From positions 1-11,668 of the forward strand of contig JBLJBF010000093.1 in NCBI GenBank assembly GCA_047637855.1: a stretch of DNA of 11,668 nt. Reading direction: 5' to 3'. Position numbers and translations under genes: made by a program. Positions 1-5,070 of this stretch are shown one piece after another (position 1 is the first letter of the stretch; every line of letters starts with the position of its first letter). This DNA is from Pseudoflavonifractor sp047637855 (GTDB lineage: Bacteria; Bacillota; Clostridia; Oscillospirales; Oscillospiraceae). The notes beneath the pieces were generated by a model. That model was not told the origin of the DNA, ran no database searches, and saw only the letters and a list, made by a program, of their open reading frames with translations.

Positions 1-999
1 GACGAAGCGGAAGTAGTCGGGCAGCAGGTCGGCGCACTTGTCCATGATGAGCACGCCGGAGGAGTAGAGCTGGAGGCCCTTCTCAAACTCCCGGGTGTAG
101 AAGTCGTAGGGGGCGTGGGCCGGCACGTAGAGCATGGCCCGGTACTCCACCTGGCCCTCGGCTGAGACGTGAACCACGGAGAGGGGGTCCTCCCAGTCGC
201 CATACTTCTCCTTATAGAAGTCGTTGTACTCCTCGTCGGTCACCTCGGCCTTGGGCCGCTGCCAGAGGGGCACCATGGAGTTGATGGTCTCCCACTCCCG
301 ATGGGTCTCGTACTCGTCCTGATAGTCCTCGGGCGCGTCGGCGGGGCGCTCCTTCCGGTGGCTGTGCTCCAGCTCCATGCGGATGGGATAGCGGATATAG
401 TCGGAGTATTTTTTAATCAGCTGCGTGAGCTTATAGCTCTCCAGGTACTGGCTGTAATCCTCTTCGTCGGTGTCTGTCTTGAGCACCATGACGATGTCGG
501 TCCCCACGCCGGCCTTCTCGGCCGGGGCGATGGTGTACCCGTCGGCGCCCTGGGACTCCCAGCGCCACGCCTCGTCCGCGCCGCAGGCCCGGCTGGTCAC
601 GGTCACTTGATCGGCCACCATGAAGGCCGAATAGAAGCCCACGCCGAACTGGCCGATGATGTCGGTGTCGCCCTTGTCCTCCAGCTCCCGCTTGAACTGG
701 AGCGAACCGCTCTTGGCGATGGTGCCCAGGTTTGCCTCCAGCTCCTCGCGGGTCATGCCCACGCCGTTGTCCGAGATGGTGAGGGTGCGCTTTTCCTTGT
801 CGGGGATAATGGTGATCTGAAGATCCGAACGGTTCACATTCACCTTGTCGTCGGTGAGGGCCCGGTATGCCAGCTTGTCCGCCGCATCGCTGGCGTTGGA
901 GATGATCTCCCGGAGGAAGATCTCCTTGTGGGTGTAGATCGAGTTGATCATCAGATCCATGAGCCGCTTGGACTCGGCCTTAAACTGCTTTTTCGCCAT
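1..999 (-). CDS. htpG: Molecular chaperone HtpG (Hsp90), N-terminal half, cut by window edge
   Basis: Cytosolic ATP-dependent chaperone of the Hsp90/GHKL family. Translating the minus strand from 999 gives 333 codons without a stop, about half of a usual HtpG (roughly 620-640 aa); the rest lies left of the window. Visible GHKL ATPase motifs are EIISNASDA (residues about 31-39, with the conserved Glu and Asn), the DNGVGM loop (77-82), a GTIAKSG segment near 93 and IGQFGVGFYSAF near 112. The start of the middle domain follows, with MVPLWQRPKAEVTDEEY, where HtpG proteins typically have a W-x-R stretch. The ATG at 999 is preceded by GGAGG about 11 bases upstream. A sigma-A promoter and a CIRCE operator lie just upstream, so HrcA repression is the likely control. 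The family call is secure; regulation is inferred from the operator. Confidence 0.97.
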   Translation of the reverse strand, partial: MAKKQFKAESKRLMDLMINSIYTHKEIFLREIISNASDAADKLAYRALTDDKVNVNRSDLQITIIPDKEKRTLTISDNGVGMTREELEANLGTIAKSGSLQFKRELEDKGDTDIIGQFGVGFYSAFMVADQVTVTSRACGADEAWRWESQGADGYTIAPAEKAGVGTDIVMVLKTDTDEEDYSQYLESYKLTQLIKKYSDYIRYPIRMELEHSHRKERPADAPEDYQDEYETHREWETINSMVPLWQRPKAEVTDEEYNDFYKEKYGDWEDPLSVVHVSAEGQVEYRAMLYVPAHAPYDFYTREFEKGLQLYSSGVLIMDKCADLLPDYFRFV

Positions 1000-1031
1000 T
1001 GCTCGCTTCGCCTCCGTAAAAAATCATAGCG

Positions 1032-1058
1032 TTAGCACTCAATTTAACTGAGTGCTAA
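1032..1058 (-). promoter_or_regulatory. CIRCE operator (HrcA binding site) of htpG
   Basis: TTAGCACTC (1032-1040), 9 bases, GAGTGCTAA (1050-1058) is an exact match to the CIRCE consensus bound by the heat-shock repressor HrcA. The symmetry continues outward to perfect 18-base arms (1023-1040 and 1050-1067). It lies immediately downstream of the htpG -10 box and spans the expected transcription start near 1056. Confidence 0.95.
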
Positions 1059-1062
1059 CGCT

Positions 1063-1091
1063 ATGATAACGCTTCGCATCGTAAATTTCAA
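1063..1091 (-). promoter_or_regulatory. Sigma-A promoter of htpG
   Basis: Read on the minus strand: -35 TTGAAA (1091-1086), 17-base spacer, -10 TATCAT (1068-1063). The -10 overlaps the outer part of the extended CIRCE palindrome, so bound HrcA would block the polymerase. The leader to the ATG is about 57 bases. Confidence 0.8.
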
Positions 1092-1114
1092 GGGAGTTCA
1101 AGAAAAATTTACAA

Positions 1115-2212
1115 TTAGCCGTCCAACCCGGAGATGCGTTCCCGGAAGGTGACCCGGGTGGTGGGGATATTCTGCTCCCACCCGATACCCCCGCGGCCCA
1201 CGTCATAGGCGTAAGCATCCTGCGTGAGAGTAAGCGTCACAACGGTGTCCTTCCCGTCCTGGGCAATGGCGGCGTCCCGGATGAAGCGGTTGCCCGCGCC
1301 CAGGTTGCCCGCAGGGAAGGAATAGGGGTAGAGACCGAGATAGGGCGAGGTCGCCCCGGCCCACTGGGCGATCTCATCATCGGTAACGCCGCCGCTCTCC
1401 AGGGCTGTGCTATAAAAGCGAATGGTAAACTTCCGGGTCTCCGGGTCAAAGCTGCAGTCACTGTTGGGCGTAGAGATCGCCGCTGGGAAAAACGACGTGA
1501 ACCGCTCCATGGTGTTACCCGATGGGATGAAGGAGAAAGAGACGTCGTCCACGCCGATGCGGGCGTCGTAAACCTGCTCATAGCGGGCCACGAGATCGCC
1601 GCTTGGGGTGAGGTAGCCGTCTTTGGAGGGGTCGCCGGCAATCAAGTCCGTTTTCCCATTCAGCACACGCCAGCCGCCGTGGGGCGTCACATCAGAACAT
1701 ATGATAGACTTGCTTTGGACGTACCCCTCTGTCAGCCATCCTTTGCTGTCCACTGTCACGAAGGCGTGATAGACGCGGGGGATTGTGAGGTAGTGCTCCT
1801 GTATGGCCTTTCCTGTGGTTCTAATCTCGACGCTGCCGGGGGAGAGGATGTGGTAGCGATCGATCTCCCATCCTGTAATGTCCCGGGTCAGCCACACCTT
1901 CTCTCCGGTCTCCCCAAATACCCAGTAGAGGTCGCGCCAGCCGCTGTTGTCGTTCCAGCTCGTGACCTCAGCCAGATAGTCCCCCTCGCAGGGAGTGAGC
2001 TTAATCACGCGAAACTCCCCGTCCTGTTCGAAGAGCGCCCTCACCGCCGACTCATCCAGAGGCTCGGAGCTGGGCGTGGGCATAGGCGTCTGAAGCGATG
2101 CCGACGCCGTGGGCGTGGCCGCGGGGCTCTCCCCCGGCGGGGTTGCTTCGCAGGCCGCCAGGGTGACGGCCAGAAAAAGGATACAAAGCACACCTGAAAA
2201 GCTGAGTTTCAT
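1115..2212 (-). CDS. Putative lipoprotein of unknown function
   Basis: A 365-aa protein that I do not recognise. The N-terminus is a lipoprotein signal peptide: MK, a hydrophobic run, then a lipobox LAAC with the acceptor Cys at residue 21. A Pro/Ser/Thr/Ala-rich linker (about 23-50) follows, as expected for a tether on the outer face of the membrane. The remaining ~310 residues are soluble, rich in Trp, Tyr and Gly, with alternating beta-type stretches and no membrane segment. The ATG at 2212 is chosen over a GTG at 2236, because GGAAGGAAGG lies about 10 bases before 2212 and the GTG falls inside or before that ribosome site. It lies 97 bases downstream of the AbrB-type gene on the same strand with no strong terminator between, so they may share a transcript. 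No terminator with a clear U-tract is seen before the htpG promoter. Confidence 0.8.
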   Translation of the reverse strand: MKLSFSGVLCILFLAVTLAACEATPPGESPAATPTASASLQTPMPTPSSEPLDESAVRALFEQDGEFRVIKLTPCEGDYLAEVTSWNDNSGWRDLYWVFGETGEKVWLTRDITGWEIDRYHILSPGSVEIRTTGKAIQEHYLTIPRVYHAFVTVDSKGWLTEGYVQSKSIICSDVTPHGGWRVLNGKTDLIAGDPSKDGYLTPSGDLVARYEQVYDARIGVDDVSFSFIPSGNTMERFTSFFPAAISTPNSDCSFDPETRKFTIRFYSTALESGGVTDDEIAQWAGATSPYLGLYPYSFPAGNLGAGNRFIRDAAIAQDGKDTVVTLTLTQDAYAYDVGRGGIGWEQNIPTTRVTFRERISGLDG

Positions 2213-2309
2213 CCATAATCGCCTTCCTTCCCGCACAGTTTATCACGGCCCGGAGCGGAAGAAGTTACAGCGGCTTTACAGAATGGAAACAAAGGGTAAC
2301 GCCCGCTGT

Positions 2310-2486
2310 TTACAGGCCGCTTCTGTGTACAGCGGGGGCATCCCGCATCGGCGTCAAAAGGATTTTGCCTTCTTCAAAGTCAATTTTGAGTAAGGCGCCC
2401 TCTTTCAGGTGCAGAGCCGCCCGCACCTCTTTGGGAATCAGAATTCGCCCCAGTTCGTCTAGTTTCCTCTCGAATTTAATTTCCAT
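2310..2486 (-). CDS. AbrB/SpoVT-type DNA-binding regulator (58 aa)
   Basis: A short gene of 58 codons plus stop. The product begins MEIKFERKLDELGRILIPKE and continues VRAALHLKEGALLKIDFEEG. This is the AbrB/MazE swapped-hairpin fold: R-K-L-D-x-L-G-R-I-x-I-P-K-E-V-R, then L-x-L-K-E-G and a final beta strand K-I-L-L (41-44). Such proteins dimerise and bind AT-rich promoter DNA. In bacilli AbrB is a transition-state regulator, and related folds serve as antitoxins. A GGAAGG ribosome site lies 10 bases before the ATG. The gene has a full-consensus promoter with repeated 11-base elements in and beside it, so autoregulation is likely. It is divergent from an XRE regulator. No toxin gene is adjacent, which argues against an antitoxin role. 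Family call good; targets unknown. Confidence 0.88.
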   Translation of the reverse strand: MEIKFERKLDELGRILIPKEVRAALHLKEGALLKIDFEEGKILLTPMRDAPAVHRSGL

Positions 2487-2530
2487 ACCGCAATATCCTT
2501 CCTTTTTTGGTTTTTTATGTAGCTATTTGT

Positions 2531-2559
2531 ATTATAAGTAATTTTATGTAATCTGTCAA
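2531..2559 (-). promoter_or_regulatory. Consensus sigma-A promoter of the AbrB-type gene
   Basis: On the minus strand: TTGACA (2559-2554), exactly 17 bases, TATAAT (2536-2531). Both hexamers match the sigma-A consensus fully. The spacer contains one copy of the 11-base element and another sits just upstream of the -35, so a strong promoter held down by a repressor is likely. Confidence 0.9.
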
Positions 2560-2588
2560 CTATAAAATTACTGTATTAGTAATTTTAT
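2537..2588. repeat. Three copies of an 11-base element (candidate operator)
   Basis: AGTAATTTTAT occurs at 2537-2547 (plus), 2562-2572 (minus, as ATAAAATTACT) and 2578-2588 (plus), all exact. Copy 1 fills the spacer of the AbrB-type gene promoter, copy 2 flanks its -35, and copy 3 overlaps the weak candidate -35 of the XRE gene. The placement suggests an operator for one or both divergent regulators. The AT-rich base composition makes chance similarity easier than in GC-rich DNA. Confidence 0.6.
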
Positions 2589-2605
2589 TACGAATTAAAG
2601 ATAAT
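2576..2605 (+). promoter_or_regulatory. Weak candidate promoter of the XRE gene
   Basis: TTAGTA (2576-2581), 18 bases, GATAAT (2600-2605), ahead of the XRE gene. The -35 is a poor match and overlaps the third 11-base element. Listed because the gene needs a promoter here and this is the best spaced pair seen. Confidence 0.3.
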
Positions 2606-2655
2606 GAGAACGGGAAGTGATATGTTCATACAAAAGCAGAGGGAAGGACAGCAAT

Positions 2656-2865
2656 ATGATTCGTGTTTTGCTCTCCCGAAAATTAGGAGAATTGCGTTGG
2701 ACACAGGCGGATCTGGCACGGAAAACGGGGATTCGTCCCGCTACCATCAATGATTTGTACCATGAGATGGCGGAGCGCGTCAGCCTGGAGCAGCTGGATA
2801 AAATCTGCGAAGCTCTGGACTGCGACCTGTCGGAAATCCTTCAATATACCCCCAACAAAAAATAG
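2656..2865 (+). CDS. Small XRE/Cro-C1 HTH regulator (YozG-like)
   Basis: A 69-aa protein that is essentially one helix-turn-helix domain. The sequence runs WTQADLARKTGIRPATINDL (residues 15-34), where T-Q-x-x-L-A-x-x-T-G-I is the first half of the HTH and R-P-A-T-I-N-D-L the recognition helix. It continues with LEQLDKICEALDCDLSEILQY, the typical C-terminal part of the HTH_26/YozG group. The ATG at 2656 has GGAAGG 8 bases upstream and is preferred to a GTG at 2617. It is transcribed away from the AbrB-type gene and shares a 169-base AT-rich intergenic region with it. Reading ends in a terminator whose stem starts within the stop codon. Likely a DNA-binding regulator of this locus; its targets are not evident. 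Confidence 0.87.
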   Translation: MIRVLLSRKLGELRWTQADLARKTGIRPATINDLYHEMAERVSLEQLDKICEALDCDLSEILQYTPNKK

Positions 2866-2896
2866 AGCCGGGACGCAAGACGCGTCCCGGCTCTTA
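2857..2896. terminator. Bidirectional terminator between the XRE and MFS genes
   Basis: Perfect 12-bp stem: GAGCCGGGACGC (2865-2876), 5-base loop, GCGTCCCGGCTC (2882-2893). TTATATT follows on the plus strand. On the minus strand a TATTTTTT run follows, so it serves the two convergent genes (XRE ending 2865, MFS ending 2943). The minus-strand U-tract is the stronger. Confidence 0.9.
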
Positions 2897-2942
2897 TATT
2901 CTGACGCCCACGGGGAAACGGCGGCGGGGGCCGGCCCCGGTC

Positions 2943-4118
2943 CTACAACCGAGCCCCGCTCCGGGCGCGGACCGTATTCATCCGTTCCACCATGACGAAC
3001 ATGAGGACCACAAAAACCACCAGATAGAACGGGTAGAGACCCAGATTCACACGCTGGGCGAGGAGACCGAAGACCGGCGGCATGAAGGTGCTGCCGACAT
3101 AAGCGCAGGCCATCTGCAGTCCCATGATGGACTGGGAGCTGCCCACGCCGAAATTCTCGGGGGTCTCATGGAGAAGGCTGGGGTAGATGGGCGCGCAGCC
3201 GAATCCAATCAGAGCAAGCCCCGCCAGAGTGACCCCGCCGGTCAGCGGGAGGAGAAGGAGCACGACGCCCAGGAGAGCGACGGCCTGGCCGCAGCGCACC
3301 ATCGTTTTGTCGCCAAGGCGGTCGGTGATAAAGCCGCAGAGAAACCGGCCCGCCGTGATGCCCAGATAGAAGAGGGAAGCCCACTTCGCCGCCGTCTCTG
3401 CACCAAGACCCTTGTGGAGGGCCAGATAGCTGCTGGCCCAGAGGCCGGTGGTGGTCTCCAGCGCGCAGTAACAGAAAAAGGCCGTCAAGATGGCCTTCGC
3501 GCCGGGCAGACCGAGGACCTGCCCCATGCTCAGGGCGGAATGGGACTCCTCCTGTTTCCCGCCCGGGGCCTCCTTTGCCCGCCACATGGGCATAGTGAGG
3601 AAAAGACAGGCCACCAGGACGACCTGTATCAGCCCAATGGTCAGATAGCCCGCATTCCACCGCAGCCCGTTGGTCAGACACAGGCCCATAATGTATGGCC
3701 CCATCGTGGCGCCGATACCCCAGAAGCAGTGGAGCCAGCTCATGTGCCGGGATTTGTAGTGCAGGGCCACAAAGTTGTTTAGGGCCGTATCCACGCTCCC
3801 GGCCCCCAGCCCGTAGGGGATGGCCCACACACAGAGCTGCCAGAAAGAGTGGGAGAGGGAAAAGCCCAGCAGGGCGACTGCGGTCATGGCCACGCTGACG
3901 GCAGTGACCAGCCCGGTGCCGAATTTTCGAATCAACCTGCCGCTGAGCAGGCTGGACAAGATGGTGCCCCCGGCGATAATCATGCTGATGAGTCCCGCGT
4001 AGGACACCGCCACACCCAGCTCTCCGTACATGGACGGCCATGCCGAGCCCAGCAGAGAGTCGGGCAGGCCCAGGCTGATGAAGGCGATATAGATGACGGC
4101 GAGCAGTAGCTGTACCAT
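2943..4118 (-). CDS. MFS transporter, FHS (fucose/glucose:H+ symporter)-like
   Basis: A 391-aa membrane permease with about 12 hydrophobic segments in two halves. The MFS motif A appears twice: SGRLIRKFG (59-67, TM2-TM3 loop) and GFITDRLGDK (262-271, the matching loop of the second half). The stretch DTALNNFVALH (110-120) and WLHCFWGIGATMGP (128-141) resembles the N-x-x-x-x-x-H and W-L-H-x-x-x-G-x-G-x-x-x-G-P signature of FHS-type sugar symporters. The substrate cannot be read from sequence. A hydrophilic loop (about 178-198) separates the halves. The ATG at 4118 has GGGGAGG 5 bases upstream and is preferred to an ATG at 4154, which lies in the upstream terminator's U-run. The gene lies downstream of the P-loop gene but behind a terminator, and no clear promoter of its own was found. 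Confidence 0.9.
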   Translation of the reverse strand: MVQLLLAVIYIAFISLGLPDSLLGSAWPSMYGELGVAVSYAGLISMIIAGGTILSSLLSGRLIRKFGTGLVTAVSVAMTAVALLGFSLSHSFWQLCVWAIPYGLGAGSVDTALNNFVALHYKSRHMSWLHCFWGIGATMGPYIMGLCLTNGLRWNAGYLTIGLIQVVLVACLFLTMPMWRAKEAPGGKQEESHSALSMGQVLGLPGAKAILTAFFCYCALETTTGLWASSYLALHKGLGAETAAKWASLFYLGITAGRFLCGFITDRLGDKTMVRCGQAVALLGVVLLLLPLTGGVTLAGLALIGFGCAPIYPSLLHETPENFGVGSSQSIMGLQMACAYVGSTFMPPVFGLLAQRVNLGLYPFYLVVFVVLMFVMVERMNTVRARSGARL

Positions 4119-4152
4119 GGTTTCCTCCCCATTGATTTGGATCAGCAGCCTC

Positions 4153-4187
4153 AAAAAATCGGCCCCGCCACCCGGCGAGGCCGATTT
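4153..4187 (-). terminator. Intrinsic terminator between the P-loop and MFS genes
   Basis: On the minus strand a 14-bp stem (4187-4174 with 4169-4156, one G-U wobble) and 4-base loop are followed by a run of Ts ending at 4153. It begins 13 bases after the P-loop gene stop and ends 34 bases before the MFS start codon, so it either ends the upstream transcript or attenuates read-through into the permease. Confidence 0.85.
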
Positions 4188-4200
4188 CTAATGATATCAC

Positions 4201-4614
4201 TTAGAAATATTTCTTCACACCGTCGGGGGCAAGGGAGCTGTCCGAGCTGATGGTGACGGTGAACTTGAGATTGTTCTTCTCGCTGAACGAGCTGAGCCAG
4301 TCCAGGAAATTCTCCACCGCGGGGTCGCCGGGATCGGAGGGAACGATTTTGGTCAGGCTGTCGATAAACACATGGGACAGGTCGAAGTTGCTGGCGTACA
4401 GGCCGCTGATAAAGCCGCGCAGGAAATCGTAGTTGGGCATATCGTATTGGCTGGATTCGATCAGCCGAATTTTATAATGAATGTCATAAGTCAGCTTAGG
4501 GCCGCGTTCAATGCAGACCACGTTGCCATTCTCGCTATGGACAGCGGAATTAATGAGCTCGATCATCTGCTTGGTCTTACCGGTACCCTTGACCCCCATG
4601 ATCACTCTCACCAT
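4201..4614 (-). CDS. Small P-loop NTPase-like protein, function unknown
   Basis: A 137-aa protein that opens directly with a Walker A loop GVKGTGKT (residues 7-14) after the first beta strand. A hydrophobic strand ending in Asp, HVFIDS (81-86), fits Walker B. A later TVTISSDSS (119-127) is placed like the strand-3/sensor region of RecA-fold ATPases. There is no membrane segment or recognisable extra domain, so it is a minimal nucleotide-binding core, much shorter than PilT- or AAA-type ATPases. I do not recognise a named family. The ATG at 4614 follows AAGGAG at about 10 bases. It appears to be a single-gene unit, with a candidate promoter upstream and a terminator 13 bases downstream. Nucleotide binding is well supported; the cellular role is unknown. 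KTK followed by a helix fits ATP or GTP. Confidence 0.82.
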   Translation of the reverse strand: MVRVIMGVKGTGKTKQMIELINSAVHSENGNVVCIERGPKLTYDIHYKIRLIESSQYDMPNYDFLRGFISGLYASNFDLSHVFIDSLTKIVPSDPGDPAVENFLDWLSSFSEKNNLKFTVTISSDSSLAPDGVKKYF

Positions 4615-4665
4615 AGTAAATCAACTCCTTCATTGTCCGCCGGAACATCCCCGGCTTGTGCGTAT

Positions 4666-4694
4666 ATGTTACCATTTCTCCGCCGGAATTGCAA
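4666..4694 (-). promoter_or_regulatory. Candidate promoter of the P-loop gene
   Basis: On the minus strand: TTGCAA (4694-4689), 17 bases, TAACAT (4671-4666). Each hexamer matches sigma-A at 4 of 6 positions with ideal spacing. It lies about 50 bases before the start codon. Confidence 0.4.
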
Positions 4695-4787
4695 CCGATT
4701 TAAACAAGTTCACTAAAAATTCATAATGAAATTATTAACGATTCGGGCAATTTTGAAACAGGGAAACAGGAGCCGCTTCTCCGCTTA

Positions 4788-4875
4788 CATCCGCGGCGGC
4801 CTGGGCAAGCCCGGACTTAAGCGGGTTTACAGCCGCTTCTCCAGCTCCGCCTTTTTCTCTTCATAGCCGGGCTTG
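4788..4875 (-). repeat. Second copy of the pgi 3' end (direct repeat, copy 1)
   Basis: This 88-base segment repeats 4983-5070 with 3 mismatches, offset by 195 bases in the same orientation. It contains the last 15 codons of pgi in frame (one Thr-to-Ala change) with the stop, plus 39 bases of 3' flank. The rest of pgi is absent, so it is a fragment and not a gene. A further 11-base match to the pgi tail (GCCGCTTCTCC) sits at 4772-4782. Confidence 0.9.
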
Positions 4876-4877
4876 TG

Positions 4878-4968
4878 CCCCACAAGGCTTTGCCTTGCGG
4901 GGGCCCCAAGTTTTTATCTGCCTGGGTGAAGTGAATTCACCCAGGCAGCAAGATTTTGCCGGGCAAAA
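4878..4968. repeat. Cluster of three palindromes between the pgi tail copies
   Basis: Within the 107 bases separating the two 88-base repeats are three consecutive hairpins. They are 4878-4902 (11-bp arms, one mismatch, TTT loop), 4918-4948 (perfect 13-bp arms CTGCCTGGGTGAA, 5-base loop) and 4954-4968 (7-bp arms, 1-base centre). None is followed by a convincing U-tract on the pgi strand. They could stabilise the pgi mRNA 3' end or be a small non-autonomous repeat element. Confidence 0.65.
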
Positions 4969-4982
4969 CGCTTGTGACGCCG

Positions 4983-5070
4983 CATCCGCGGCGGCCTGGG
5001 CAAGCCTGGGCTTAAGCGGGTTTACAGCCGCTTCTCCAGCTCCGTCTTTTTCTCTTCATAGCCGGGCTTG
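4983..5070 (-). repeat. Direct repeat copy 2, covering the functional pgi 3' end
   Basis: This is the copy that lies in the intact pgi gene (coding part 5022-5070, flank 4983-5021). A 12-base inverted repeat, CCTGGGCAAGCC (4995-5006) and GGCTTGCCCAGG (5065-5076), spans the stop codon. Its second arm is broken in the other copy. Confidence 0.9.

Larger units (their letters stand above)
4615..5021. other. Gene-free 407-base intergenic region
   Basis: No credible gene on either strand. It holds, from the left, the P-loop gene leader and candidate promoter, an AT-rich stretch near 4700-4760, the partial pgi tail copy and the palindrome cluster. A CGCCGC-ATCC-GCGGCG hairpin sits at about 4979-4994. 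Open frames here are short and pass through the palindromes. Confidence 0.8.

Noticed and set aside
169..1029. Long plus-strand open frame opposite htpG
   Set aside because: It is a shadow of the htpG coding strand, has a low-complexity Gly/Val/Leu composition and no ribosome site; htpG motifs are unambiguous on the minus strand.
1081..1112. AT-rich inverted repeat GTAAATTT / AAATTTAC as a terminator of the lipoprotein gene
   Set aside because: Only 8 A/T-dominated base pairs around a 16-base loop with no U-tract; too weak to be an intrinsic terminator.
2303..2336. Inverted repeat CCCGCTGT / ACAGCGGG at the end of the AbrB-type gene as a terminator
   Set aside because: Short stem, long loop and no T-run after it on the minus strand.
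2310..2865. Toxin-antitoxin module (AbrB/MazE-like antitoxin with HTH protein)
   Set aside because: No toxin-like gene is adjacent on the same strand; both small proteins look like DNA-binding regulators and are divergent.
4788..5070. CRISPR array or phage attachment duplication
   Set aside because: Only two long unequal-context copies with palindromic spacer DNA; no repeat-spacer periodicity and no integrase gene nearby.
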